Source of the DNA: Basidiobolus meristosporus CBS 931.73
Taxonomy: Eukaryota > Basidiobolomycota > Basidiobolomycetes > Basidiobolales > Basidiobolaceae
NCBI GenBank assembly: GCA_002104905.1
Contig: MCFE01000360.1
Location: 23,341 to 87,340, forward strand
Direction: 5' to 3'
DNA: 64,000 bases
The notes under the pieces are model-generated. The model was not told the origin of the DNA. It did no database searches and saw only the letters and a list, made by a program, of their open reading frames with translations. The stretch's first letter is position 1. Every line of letters begins with the position of its first letter. The position numbers and the translations under genes are program-made. This document shows, in pieces, positions 23,007 through 34,830 of the stretch.

Positions 23007-24631
23007 ATGTGCTTAATGATTCGATTGCCCATCGAAGTACTAGAGAGCATATTCACTTTTTTAACCAGCACTCCCCATGACAACTTCGCTTTGTATCAAT
23101 GCGCTCTTGTATGCAAAAGTTGGCATGACCTTGCCAATACTATGCTCTGGAGAAAACCCATGCTCACTTCCAAGAAATCCAAAGATCTGTGTCTAGAGGT
23201 GATCAAGAGCAACCCCTTACGTATGTATGAAACGCGCTTTGATACCCAAGTATTTAATGCTCATTCGTTGATTTTTTTCTAGTTGCTTCATACGTTCAAG
23301 ACTGGCCTTACGAGAGTAAATTGCTTAGCGCTGATCTACTATCATATCTACCAAACCTCAGGAATGTTGGTTACATGTTGGCAAGCTCATTCAGACCTGA
23401 AAAGCTCAACAAGGCCTGGCACCTTCAGCGAATTGACCATCTGGATTACTGTGCGACTGATGGGCCTGAGGTGTTTCAAAGCCTAACCATGCTCTGCCCA
23501 AGATTGGAGAAGCTGACCATCCGCATTAATTCACTCAACCAGGTGTCGGATTTCACGAAATGGATGAATCTTGAGAAGGTCGCTTCCCTCAAACATCTGA
23601 AGATCATCAATTCGGACTATGGAGTCGAAAATAGCCAGACATATTTTCTCCGGGGCTTCGTATCAATATTCCCCAACATGGAAAGTTTAGATATAGAGAG
23701 CTACGCGTTCAGTGGACATGAGGTAGACGGCCTTTCTTCACACTGCGCCAAGTTATGCGGTCTTAGCATTGTAACAACAACCCTAAGCCAGTACCAGATA
23801 AACGGCTTAGCCAGGGAGTTGAAAAGAGGTTTGGGAAAGCGACTAAACAAACTCCAGTTATGTGTATCGCGTACCTCCAGAAGTCCATTGAGCTTAGTCA
23901 ATGTATTTACATCGTTGGGATCCTTGGTGGAGCTATCCTTATACCGCTTTGAGTTAGACGACAATACGTTGAATTCTCTCGCAATTTGCACCCGGGGAAC
24001 TTTGACCAAGCTTCAACTAGGATTCATAAGCCCTCCCACAAGTGGGTATTTCTTTTACCAACGGAGTGCACAACTGTGGGAAGAGTTTTTCGCTGGCGTA
24101 GGGGATTCTCTTGTAGACATCACGTTCAACGAAAGTTTTGGCAATTTTAGGGACATGATTTCGTTTGCCGTCTCAAAATACTGTTCTCGTCTACAGAAGT
24201 TAACAGTGAAATACCACGAGGACAACTTTGTTTGTCCAATCATACGCGGATGTGGTAGAAGTTTGCGCCATCTGGAGTACTCCGAATGCTTCGTGACTGA
24301 AGGAGCCTTATCTACCGTGTTTGATTATGCTTTTAACCTGCAGAGCCTGATCATCATGGAACATAAGCATAACGCGCACCGGCCGAAAGCCGATTCTCTG
24401 AAGTTCAAGGACTTCATTCACCGATCAAGGTGCGCATTACGTACCTTGACGATGACCGGAGTTGATATCGAGGGAGACGTATTAGCGCAGATAGGAGAAT
24501 ATGGCCACAAGCTGGTCCATTTGAATTTGGATAGAATCCATGCAGCTCAGGAGGAGAGGACTATTATTGATGACTTACGCCGAGCAAATCCAAATCTACG
24601 TAACATACAAATAGAATTGGCCAAACCTTAG
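23007..24631 (+). CDS. F-box protein with leucine-rich C-terminal region
   Basis: Two exons, 23007-23220 and 23283-24631, with a 62-nt GTATGT...TTCTAG intron, give about 520 residues. The F-box is at the very N-terminus (IRLPIEVLESIFTFL ... YQCALVCKSWHDLANTMLWRKP, about 5-50), the segment that binds Skp1 in SCF ubiquitin ligases. The rest has degenerate leucine-rich repeats (for example LTMLCPRLEKLTIRIN, FPNMESLDIESYAF, LRTLTMTGVDIEG), the usual substrate-binding scaffold. The frame is open back to 22827, but the TATA box at 22942 favours 23007, or 23016 (MIRLPIEV). Many fungi hold large families of such genes; the substrate is unknown. Confidence 0.82.
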
Positions 24632-25548
24632 GGACCGGAGAGATGCATGAGGTTCATTTCAGGTGTTCCATGTAAGGGTGCCTAATGCTTATCCGCAGAC
24701 ACATGTTTATGGCACCAGTGATAATTGTAATATGTAATTTAGCTATACCATCATTATGGAGCTCTTGTTTTGCTCAGCCCAAAACCTAATTAGCCATATC
24801 CAGTTCCAATGTATAATTCATTAATAAAGCATCATATTCGAGAATTCCATAACATGGAGAAATGTACTGGATTACTTGTCAGTAACTTGGTCACGTCCAA
24901 CCGGGTTTGGCCCAAAATAAATGGTGCCAAGTTTCAGTACTCCAGCTCTGGTGACTTGCATCTTGATTGGAACCATTACGTAAACTGTGTCATAGATACT
25001 CATCCTTATCATGATTGTAAATGCTCACGTAACTCAGCTGCATCGGGATGCCTGTTTGGTCGGACGATCAGTTGGCGATGGATGGAGGTTGTTAAGTCTG
25101 TATGAAGTCCGTAAGGTAATGCCCACCTTTGTTAAGATCTTGTCAAGTAGCCAAACTCCCATCCAAGCGCTATACGAGAAGAATCATGGTGTTTCAATCC
25201 ATGATTGGAAAATGATGGTGATGCCTGTGAAGCTCATACATATTCAGGTGCTAATACATATGAGCGTAATAGACCGTTTTTCAATCCATTTATTTCGGAG
25301 ATGTTCCATGTTAACTGATTTCAAATATCCATGATATATTTCCAATATGGGCTCCTTTACTATTCGAACATACACCTTGCAGAAGTACTATTTAGGGGTT
25401 TGACCAGGGTGGCTGGCCTTGGGTGACTTTGATTTACTTCTTGTGGTACTGGGAGCCACGTAAATATAGCTCAACAAGTGCCTTGCAAATGAAGCGAATC
25501 AAGGAAGTGCTAACATGATATTGAAGATTTAGAACGAAGGACGGGGGA
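24632..25548. other. Intergenic, between convergent genes
   Basis: No gene seen. Short frames at 24809-25105 and 25011-25334 lack coding features. Confidence 0.5.
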
Positions 25549-25950
25549 TTATTGCCACAACCCATATGCAAATGCAGCAACGAGTGCAAGTCCTGAAGCA
25601 CTCATGGAGTTCCTGTTCGAATTACTGGCGGGGGTGGAGGTGGCGGGTGCAATAGTTCTCGAGGGGTTGGAGCCAGCAGAGCCTTGCTGCGATGGGGATG
25701 CCCCACCAGTTGGTGCTAGCATGGCTGATGAGGCAGAAGCAATCTCGGAGGAAAATTTGGCGGTAACTGATGCGAAATTGGTTCCTAAAAGCGATGATGC
25801 CTGAGATACTAGAGAGTTGATGTCCGCTGTAGAGCCACCACCGTTGTGCACCGCACTTTGGATCGCGCTCATTACATCGGCTGGAATCGAAGCAGATTGT
25901 TGCCCAGCAACCACGGTAGCCATTGCCAAAGTAATGATTGAGAACTTCAT
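25549..25950 (-). CDS. Small Ser-rich GPI-anchored surface protein
   Basis: A 133-residue intronless protein. The signal peptide is MKFSIITLAMATVVAG (cleavage after residue 16). The mature part is rich in Ser, Ala and Thr with a predicted helical segment (PADVMSAIQSAV, NSLVSQASSLLGTNFASVTAKF). A Ser/Pro/Thr spacer leads to a C-terminal hydrophobic tail (about 118-133) preceded by small residues (NSMSASG), the pattern of a GPI-attachment signal. Such proteins decorate the fungal cell wall or plasma membrane. No cysteines remain in the mature part. The specific family is not recognised. Confidence 0.75.
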   Translation of the reverse strand: MKFSIITLAMATVVAGQQSASIPADVMSAIQSAVHNGGGSTADINSLVSQASSLLGTNFASVTAKFSSEIASASSAMLAPTGGASPSQQGSAGSNPSRTIAPATSTPASNSNRNSMSASGLALVAAFAYGLWQ

Positions 25951-26888
25951 TTAGTTGTCTTGGAGTTAAGAGAAAGGGTAGTTGTGGGATTGATGGTACC
26001 TGTCTCTATAAATACTTAAAGCTGTCCCATCAATTCTGAAATATGCCTGTTTGCATTAGGATGCTCGTCAATGCATTAATCAATAACGAACAATCCCTCC
26101 AAGTATTTTGATACACTTGATTCAGAACCAATGGCAATCGTATAACATGGGGAAAACAATGGGCCTGGTTAGAGGTGAGGATCGCTGAATCCTGATCATG
26201 ATAGGATGGATAAGGTGCCAATTCCAGGTCTAGTGATAAGCATTGGATGTCTTTCTCCCAGTGGATGATAAACATTCCTTGTTGAAGACTTGGTAACTAG
26301 GTAATCGCTGCTTCAGGCTAGTATCAAAAATTTCCCTTGTGGATCATTACAAGTGAAACAACTCGGATGGCACTTCAAAACCGAGCTAATGCCTGAGCTA
26401 ATCAACCAGCATCCCAACATGGCACCATCTCTCCTAGTTTCGACGCTGAATTTCCACCTCCTTACTATAGTACATGATTAGGTTTCAAATCACAATATGA
26501 TCGCTAGAGTAACTAGACATCATAATAGATTGGGTTGATTTCGGGGGCATCGTGTCTTGTTCGTAGGTTGCCGAAGCCCATGCGAAATCCTCGTAGAAAT
26601 ACCACAAACGCCGGAATATAATCCGAACAATCTGTCCTTTTGCTTCTATCAGATGCGCGCAGTGGTGAACCTATGGCACCATATGTTTCACAGGTGACTT
26701 GGGTTTAGGATTGATATCTTACAATTGCCCCCTACTTTGATTGCGCATTATGCAATCAAGAGCCCCGACTTTGACTCGGTTCGGACTCTTTCGGGGGGCC
26801 GATGGCCTAGATGTCCAAGAAGGGTTGCATTTTGTAGCTGAAATGCGTCGCCAGGTGTAGATTTGCCGTTTGAATCCTTTTAGTGGCC
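25951..26888. other. Intergenic, divergent promoters
   Basis: No gene seen. The interval contains the TATA box for the GPI-type gene and a C/G-rich potential hairpin near 26,760-26,800. Confidence 0.5.
26007..26014 (-). promoter_or_regulatory. TATA-like box of the GPI-type protein gene
   Basis: TATTTATA on the minus strand, about 57-64 bp before the ATG at 25950. Confidence 0.45.
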
Positions 26889-27130
26889 ATGAAGATCCCC
26901 AGTGTTCGCAACAGCCCTCGTGTTATCAATGCTACTGAAGCTAGTGAACTCTACGCCAACTACACAATGCTCAAGAAATCATGGTATGTCAGAGGAATAC
27001 ATCCTCCAATCTGATGGACTGAAGACCCATATGTTTCTACGTGGACCAACATTCACATTGCACTAGGGCCATCCTTGCAACGTACCAGAGTACACCCAGC
27101 AAGTTGAATTATATGCTTCAAAGTGCATGA
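26889..27130 (+). CDS. Possible 52-residue two-exon protein
   Basis: ATG at 26889 opens 31 codons up to a GTATGT donor at 26984. Joining to the acceptor TTGCACTAG ending at 27066 continues the frame for 21 more codons to TGA at 27130. The product reads MKIPSVRNSPRV... with a Tyr/Leu-rich middle (ELYANYTMLKKSW) and no signal peptide. The case rests on the strong donor, a plausible 83-nt intron and the coherent reading on both sides. No family is recognised, no TATA box is evident, and a longer gene with further exons is possible. Confidence 0.33.
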
Positions 27131-28362
27131 CATACCGTGGTAGCAGTAGTAGCGGGTTGAGAGGCTGCTGATATGATATATGGTTAGATTGGTAGAGTTG
27201 TGATCCAGCAGAGAACATACGCTTCTTCAGAATTTGCCGCCAATATTATGTATATGCAATCGAATGGGGAATGCTGTAGCACAAAACGATAGATCCTAGT
27301 ATACTTCGAAGCGATCGATTACAAAATCGATCTTTTCCCCATTATAGGACGCATCACCCCTGGCTGGGAAGTTGTATTGGGATTGAGCTTTCAACCCGAT
27401 CAATGTGAAGATTGCCACCGCCATGTCTCTAGAGGTTAGCAAGCCTACTGGTTCGGTGAGCTCCATGAAACCTCAGCTCTGGTATGGCGTTTATCACACC
27501 AAGTAATACTTCCTCTAACGCAGCTGTTACCCATGTTGCTGAATCTGGATAAAATCACACCCTGATCAGAATGATGATCTCTTGGTGCACCAATAATCTC
27601 ACCCGCGGCTCTAGAAAAATCTTGATCCATTTCGAGACCCCCCACAATTGTTATCTAGTTTGATATCTGCTTGATTGATTGCAAAAAGCAGTCCGGCATT
27701 TCTCACGTATATCCTCCAAATCTGGTGAAAGGCCTCATCCACAGATTATCAATATTTACATCTTGCAACCGTCCACCTGACTGTCAGAAGTTGTTCTAGC
27801 ATACGTTAACCCAATGACGTCTCAAGGCCACATATTGTCCCCCTTCTGTGCTCTGAGGCTATCGTGGCCCGGATGAAACTAGGCCTGGGCAACAGTAGAC
27901 GCTTATCGGCTAGAGTTGTTTGACCGGTATTCATCTAAAACTGCGTCTAAGCATAAATTGGGATGTCTAGTACTGGTCTTATGGCTAGCTATCTATTAAA
28001 CTAATATCAACCCTATCAAATAGCGAAATCGCTGCACCGTAGTCAACATGGGCTACGATAGGTGAGAGTATTACACGCTTATCTTAGATAATAGGTGTGG
28101 TGAACAAGAAATCTCCAAATATGGACTTGGTTGCGTTGTGCCACTTTCCAAACAGTCATTTTTCCCTTTTAAAGAAGGGTAGCTATGGGATACATGTGGC
28201 ACCGTGAGAGCACCCTAAATGTCATTCTCTGAGGATATATAATCACGGTGTATTAACGATGAAGCAGCTTCGCATACAACGTTCCTCTTCTTTCAGCGAC
28301 CCCTTAAAAGCTAATCTTGCCATTTCTCATTTACCACATCTCGTAAACCTTGCCCCAGGAAA
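27131..28362. other. Intergenic stretch, no supported gene
   Basis: No gene recognised on either strand. A 66-codon minus-strand frame (27445-27645) lacks features. Confidence 0.5.
28236..28242 (+). promoter_or_regulatory. TATA box of the PFK-2/FBPase-2 gene
   Basis: TATATAA about 120 bp before the ATG at 28363. Confidence 0.4.
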
Positions 28363-30212
28363 ATGACTTTCGGTCCCAATTCTTGGACTCCAGTCCCCGG
28401 AGCCTTCATTCAAAAAGTAGGAAAAGGTATCGAGAATGCTCCACCAATATCCTAGAATACTCGGCTAACTAGGCTCTAGATGTACATGCGTATAAAAATG
28501 AAATCGGACCAAAGGCCGTGGTGGTAATGGGTAGGTGGTTTGTCGGACATGTGATACTTGTCATTCTATCTGTTAACTATGAGTGCCAAGTGGGATTGCC
28601 AGCTAGAGGAAAGAGCTACATTGTTAAAAAGCTGAAGCGGTACCTGTCCTGGTTAGGGTTCAAGACTATGGTAAGCCTTGGACGCGTTTTCTCTAAAAGC
28701 AATGCGACATTGTCGTCCTGTACGGCACAAATCTAACATGGTCGTACCATGCCAGGTGTTTAATGTTGGAAACAGAAGAAGAACGTGTGCCGTTGAGACA
28801 GAAATCAAGACGGGCTGTAAGCAAAATCATACCTCGGACTTCTTCAGCCCAAACAATTCAGATGCTAAGACTCTGCGTGATCAGCTCGCAATGGACACTT
28901 TGAACGAGGTCATTGCGTGGCTGAACGATGGGGGGAAGGTTGGAATCTTAGGTATGTGCTGGGCTACACTCCGTTGAGCGCTATTCATATGCTGATTCGC
29001 ATTCTTCCTTACAGACGCGACAAATTCTACAAAAGAGAGAAGGTTCGTAGCTGGTCTACGACACGCCTACACATATACTGATCAGTTTCTTTAGACAAAG
29101 GATTATTGACCGCTGTGCACGAGAAAGCGATATCAACATCCTATTTGTGGAGAGTATATGTACAGACCCAAAGGTTTTGGAACGAAACATGCAGTTGAAG
29201 CTTTCAGGCCCCGACTACCGGGATCAGGATTCAGAAGCCGCATTGGCAGACTTCCAGGCTCGGGTGACTAACTATGAAAAGGCCTATGAGACCATTGACG
29301 ACGAGGAGGACGAGGATATTCAATACTGCAAAATCATCAATGTAGGCAAGAAGGTAAGAATGAGGGGCAAAGGAAGTGGCGAGATTGCATAATCGCTAAG
29401 TACCGGATTTTCCCGTAGGTGATCGCTCACAATATCCAGACCTTCTTGGCTGGCCAATGCGTATTTTACCTGATGAATATGAACCTTGCTGAAAGACAAA
29501 TCTGGCTAACCCGGCATGGCGAGAGTTTGGATAACCAAGGCGGAAAAATCGGCGGTGACTCTCCGGTAAGTTGGTTGCATTTGACCATGATCATTGTGTA
29601 GCCCACGCATGCTAAAAAGTCCTGTAGCTTTCACCTGAAGGCCACGAATATGCAGAGGCGCTGGCAGCGTTCATGGCCGAAAAGCAGCGGAGTTTCCGAT
29701 GCTCAGAATCGAACGTGCAACCTCAACTTACTATTTGGACGAGTATGCTGCGACGAGCAGTTGAAACGGCGGAGAACTTTGACCCCGAAGAGTTCGACAT
29801 CAAACATATGAAGTTCTTGAATGAAATCTACGCTGGCGTCTGTGAGGGGATGACTTACAAGGAGATCCAGGAGAAATTCCCTGACGAATTCAAGGCTCGT
29901 TCCGCCAGTAAATTCTATTATCGGTATCCAGGAATGGGTGGAGAAAGCTACTGTGATGTGATCCAACGACTCTCGCCCGTGATTGTGGAGTTGGAAAGAA
30001 CCAGAAACAGCGTCCTGATCATCACCCATCGTGCCATCATGCGGTCGCTTTTGGCTTACTTCATGGACATCCCCCTGCGACAAATGACCAATTTGGAGAT
30101 CCCATTAAACACGCTCTATTGCATTGAAGCCAAGCCCTATGGCAACGTGTTGTGCAAGTACGAATATTCCCTGGATGCGAAAACATTCCTGCAGGTGGAA
30201 AACACCATATGA
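28363..30212 (+). CDS. 6-phosphofructo-2-kinase/fructose-2,6-bisphosphatase
   Basis: Eight exons (28363-28426, 28480-28530, 28591-28670, 28756-28951, 29015-29042, 29095-29353, 29419-29565, 29628-30212) encode about 469 residues. The enzyme makes and breaks fructose 2,6-bisphosphate, the signal that sets glycolysis against gluconeogenesis in the cytosol. The kinase half has the Walker A motif GLPARGKS (40-47), which is rebuilt only by splicing, and the family segments NRRRTCAVETE, GILDATNSTKERR, FVESICTD, KIINVGKK. The phosphatase half has LTRHGES with catalytic His (about 259), the acid in EIYAGVCEG (about 348), the substrate loop YRYPGMGGESY and the second His in ITHRAIMR (about 409). Because both His and Glu are present, the phosphatase should be active, unlike yeast Pfk26/Pfk27. 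All introns are GT-AG, 52-85 nt; exon 5 is only 28 nt. The length is near the core enzyme without the long yeast-type regulatory tails. Confidence 0.93.
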
Positions 30213-30970
30213 CGTCGTCACCCTGACTGCTGATCATCTTGCATGCTCTACCCTTCGATATAATATTTTTGTTATGCAGTGAAACCTCATTGTTAATTGC
30301 AACCCTCTTGAACTATCCAAAGGAAACTAATCGCTCCCGAAATATAGTCATCTATACATGTCTAAATCACTAGTTCGCTTTAACAATGCTCCATGGTTTC
30401 CGCATCCTGTCATCTCGGTAGCACCATATCTTATGCAATATACAGACAGTTGTATGCACTATCCTAGGCAAATTTCGAAGCCCAGCTTTCTGAAAGGTCT
30501 GGAGTAATGCAAAGTTTATGGCGGTATTTGTGTTATGAGAAACACAGAGAATTCGGAGGTGATTGGGAGAACAAGCAGATTGTGTGGTTTTCACTTAAAG
30601 ATATACCGAATGTACAAGTGGTATCTATACCATATAGACAATACCTCCAGCAGTTCCAGTATTACTTTATTCATACTCTTCATTCACATTTTTGCTCCTA
30701 TAGATATATGGCTTGTTCCTTTATATCATCAATGATTGAGCCATATGGCAGTACATATTCAGATACTGATTTGATATGGCATGTATGTGCATGAAGGCAA
30801 AGTTTTATCCTAATTTGATACACACACTCATATGCCATCATTTTATGGCCCCTAAGAAAAGGCCAGCACAGAAGTATCAAAATATCAACCAAATTATAAT
30901 TATCAATGTACTTACAACTCCCAATATCCTATGATGGTGTTTTGCTGCCTTGACTCTCTAATATCTTTGT
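30213..30970. other. Intergenic; CpG boundary
   Basis: 3' flank of the PFK-2 gene. From about 30,700 onward CpG dinucleotides become rare and TG/CA frequent, marking the start of the transposon block. Confidence 0.6.
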
Positions 30971-31780
30971 GAAAAATGACTGCAATGCTCCTGTCAAAAG
31001 GCCATCACAAAATTTCAATCCCATGACCAACAGGTGTTGATGCCACAATGACATCATGCAAGAACCACAGGATAGGATTGCACCACAGATTTCCCAGAAA
31101 CTTGGTCAAAATGTTTCATCTCAACAGTATGATGTAGCTTTTGATTGGTTCCCTGCTATTTCTCTTACATTTTATCCCAGACACTCAATCATTTGCAATA
31201 TCTGTACACATTGGTTTGCTAGTGTCTCTCTCTCACACACCTCATGTCCTGACTCAACCAGTGCTTTTACTATTCATGAATACAAGTTGGTCTATTTCTG
31301 CTGAATCACCAGTTATAGCTCAATGGCAGCACGTACTGACCTATCCAAGTCCCTGTACACTACACTAACCCCTATGAAAAATAATTGTGATGATCCCATC
31401 AAAAGGCCATCACAAAATTTAAATCCTATGACTAAGAGGTATTGATGCCAATAAAGCACCATGCAAAGACCATTTGAAATAAATTGCACCCCGGATTTCA
31501 CAAAAATCTTAGTCAAAATTATTCATCACAACCATACATAAGTGGCATTTGATTGGTTCTCTGGCAATTCTCTCACTTTCTGATCCCAGACACTCAGTTA
31601 CCTTCCTACATTTGTGTACATTGATTGGCTATTGCCTCTTTTTTGTACTCCTTACTTCTTGACTCAAGCAATGCTCTTGCTTTTCATGCATATGAATTGG
31701 TTCATTTCCTTTCAATTGTTGGTTGTACCTCAATTACCAATTGTATTGACCTATACAAGTCCCTATACCCTGCACTAATA
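30971..31780. repeat. Diverged 405-bp tandem duplication
   Basis: Two head-to-tail copies (about 30,971-31,375 and 31,376-31,780). Matching landmarks at a 405-bp offset include GAAAAAT...., CAAAAGGCCATCACAAAAT, TTTGATTGGTTC, CCCAGACACTCA and CAAGTCCCT. The copies differ at many sites, mainly C/T and G/A changes, and contain no gene. Confidence 0.85.
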
Positions 31781-32347
31781 CTAAGCCCAACCCTATACTC
31801 AACAAGTAACTCCATTAAAATCCACTACTCAATAAGTATTTCTGCTGTAACACTCTGTTTCCATGACTTTGGCAGGAATCCTACAGCTTTATGCCACCAT
31901 TCATTCACTGATTCCCATATGTCCTAATCTTTGGCTGGCACTGCAATGTCTAGCACCTCATCTGCTAGTCTTTGCAATAAATCCTTGCAATATTCAGGTC
32001 ATTTTCTTGAGCACTGCTCTTGAAGAAGTGCTCTAACATCTTAGTGTACATATTAATGTAATAAAACTCTACTGAAGTCAATATAATAACCTTTCAAGTT
32101 CTTAACATTGTGACTTTGTCTGTTGGCGGAATCTCCACTCTGTCAACAATGGAGGATGTGGAGGCTGTAGTAGACAAATTGCCTTTCTCTGAAAACTGAT
32201 CTACCTCACTGGAGTGTAGCTCAACTGGCTGCTCTTCCAACTCTTGTGAAAACAGCTGTTTTCTTGTTGGTAATTCTTCTTGGCTATGATGGGATTCAAT
32301 CTATTCTGGGCTTATGGCGTAAATTGGCAAGAACTGCAGCTTTTTTC
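31781..32347. other. CpG-poor repeat DNA
   Basis: No gene or element recognised. Confidence 0.4.
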
Positions 32348-32758
32348 TTATGCTTCCCTGTCTCTGGCTTGGGTAGACTTTCTCCCCTTTACCTTATCCC
32401 TATCACTGCCAGGTCTTTTACTGCTGCTTTGTCTCAGTGCTTCTTGTGTTGTACTGCATTTTATCCTTGATAAGTGCTGCCCTGATGCATCTGTTTTAGC
32501 CTGCTTGTCCCTTGCTGGCACTCTGCAGGCAACCTGATGCATCTTTCCTGCTTGTTTCAAGCTCTCAGCCCATGCAGTGACAGGTTTCTGAGGTAGCTGC
32601 TGGTTTTTATCACTCCCAGGTCCTTCACTGCTATTATGAGTGATTGCTTCTTGAGTGGAACTAAGCTTTCTCCTTGATAAATGTTGTGCTGGTGCATCTG
32701 TGTCTGCTTGCTTATCCCATATTGGCACTCTTCCAGCTACCTGATGTCCCTTTGACAC
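32348..32758 (-). repeat. Open frame with internal 207-bp (69-codon) repeat
   Basis: A 136-codon minus-strand frame without an ATG at its start contains two copies of a hydrophilic unit. The motif HQVAGRVPIWDKQAD recurs 69 residues later as HQVACRVPARDKQAK, and QHLSRRKLSSTQEAI as QHLSRIKCSTTQEAL. The frame has stayed open through both copies. It is probably part of a mobile-element protein rather than a host gene; no family is recognised. Confidence 0.55.
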
Positions 32759-32869
32759 TTGTTTGGAGCTTTTGGCCCTGAATTATAGCACTCAGTATCA
32801 ATCAAGTGCAAACATATCCAATGTATTTGATGGCAAACATTACAAACAGCTAAAAAGCAAGGGCTACTT

Positions 32870-34830
32870 TGAAGGTACATATGACCATGCCTTTGCTTTG
32901 GCACTTGATGGATTCTCATTAAACAAGTACACTACCAGCAAACCCTGCTGGCCACTGATTCTCATCAACCTGAATATACTGCATATATTACAGTATCAGA
33001 GCAGAAATCCAATGGTAGTCTCACTAGCATCTGGGCCTAAATCTCTCTCCAGCCAGGATAGCTACCTCTATATATTGCAGGTTGAATTTTGTATGCTTTC
33101 AAGCAGGATTACAGAAAATGGCCATCATGACAAAGCATATAGTATTATCTGAATTGGGGATACCCCAGCCATCAGCCAGATAGCTGACTTTTCTGGGCAC
33201 AATGGAAGGTATTACTGTGGAATGTGTGAGATCCAGAGGGCTTACTCCATAACTCACACTCATTATTATTATTATTACCCAAACACCAACACTAAGAACA
33301 GCATCTTCCTGCCAAGACAACATACAGAAGTCAGTAGGTTTTTCCGGGCACAATGGATGGTATTGCTGTCAAATGTGTGAGATCCAGGGGATATACTCCA
33401 TAACTCACACACATTATTATTACCCATACACCAGCACTAAGAACATCATCTTTCCACAGAGAGAGCATACAGAAGTCAGCATGTAATTGCAGAAAAGTTG
33501 GCAAGCTATAAGCCATTGGCCAGAGTATGGAATCAACCAGAAACTGGAGATACTTAAGATAGAGGGTATCTGTTGGAGCAAAAGCTTTCCACTGGGAGCA
33601 ATGTATATGCTCTCAATAATATCCCTATACTCATGACTAAGTGGTACATGGGGCATTTCAGCTTAATGGGCCCTTTGAGATCCCCAAGAAATTTGGAAGA
33701 ATTGGTAAGATATTACAGAGGATCTGCTACTCCAGGTACTTCTCATGGGCTCCAATCAAGATTCACATACATATGCATTAATAAAAGTGCAAGGACTGGA
33801 TGAACTGGATGTATATTTATTCAAGTGTCCTTCTGAAGCCATTTCTACTAAGAGTACATTGGAAGCATTGGGAGTCATATGTGGACATTGTAGGAATATT
33901 TATCCAGTAGTAGGTTGCCAATGCCAACTTGATGCCACTACAGCTTTTGTGGAAGGGGTTTGTGATGGGCTTTGAGTGGCTATACTACAAACATAAAGCT
34001 AGGTATGTAGATATCTGATACTACTATATGCATTCTTTACTCCATCTTGCTTAGTGCATGGAGAATGTTGAGCCTTGCTTCACCTTTTGGGAGTTTCCTA
34101 TGGAGCAGATGCATGGGGTGATAGGAAGACAAGTCAAGTTACAGGTACTACCATATCCTAATCTCATCAAGAATATTACCTTCAAGTCTGTTATGGATTT
34201 GATGAGTTGGCACATGGAGGACAGCCAGGAAGAGCTGGAAAATACTGAGGACAGATGTGCACATGGAGAAACCTATGCCTATGGCATTAAGAAGCTAAGC
34301 AGCCCCAATGCCTGTGTAATCAGATAAGTAATGCAAAGCTAGGTTGGCTGCAACAAGCAACTAATTTTTATTAGGAAAGCTCTACCAAAGTATGCTGGTT
34401 TTCTCTTGGTCATAAGCCACTTTCTACACTATTCAATAGAGAGTTCCCACAGTCAAGAGCCAGAGTACACCTATCTGGGGGACTAGAATCCAGCAGGGAG
34501 AGGTATTATATTGGCTAAATACCAAAACACCCTTTGCAGATATTCAGGAGGTATTCATGGCAGAGGTGGCAGCAACCAAGCATATGTTTGCAAGATGTAT
34601 ACGTTGCCAGCAATACAAGGAATATGGAAACTCTGCATGTATCACACTAAAAAGCTATAAAGTTGAGGTGGTAGAAGTATGTCTAATGCAGCAGGTGTGC
34701 AAGTTTGTAGAGGTTAGTAAACAGGAGGCCATAGTTTTTAGATTCAAACCATGGGTGGAATACCCAAGGTATCAGTGGGTAAGTAAATAAAGAGGGGTGA
34801 TTCTACAGTAAAGTACATGAATTGTGCACG
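32870..34830 (+). mobile_element. Composite transposon relic, copy A (Plavaka/TNP2-like)
   Basis: This segment matches 57,870-59,536 nearly end to end. It starts with LTR-like sequence ending near 32,990, followed by a decayed TGGTATCAGAGC-type primer-binding site (32,991-33,002) and a short gag-like lead. Further in (33,960-34,330) the frame reads FVMGFEWLYYKHKA, YYYMHSLLHLA, CFTFWEFPMEQMHGVIGR, LPYPNLIKNI. This resembles the FxxLFExLYY..HxLLHIA....GPxWxxWxFPMER.xG signature of fungal Plavaka/TNP2 (CACTA-superfamily) transposases. Stops and CpG loss show that it is dead. How a copia-type primer site and a DNA-transposon segment came to share one repeat is unclear; nesting is likely. Confidence 0.5.
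33191..33490. repeat. 151-bp tandem duplication inside copy A
   Basis: Two adjacent copies, starting at 33,191 and 33,342, share GGGCACAATGGA, TGTGTGAGATCCAG, CCATAACTCACAC and CATACAGAAGTCAG. The homologous region in copy B (about 58,180-58,330) has only one unit. Confidence 0.8.
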
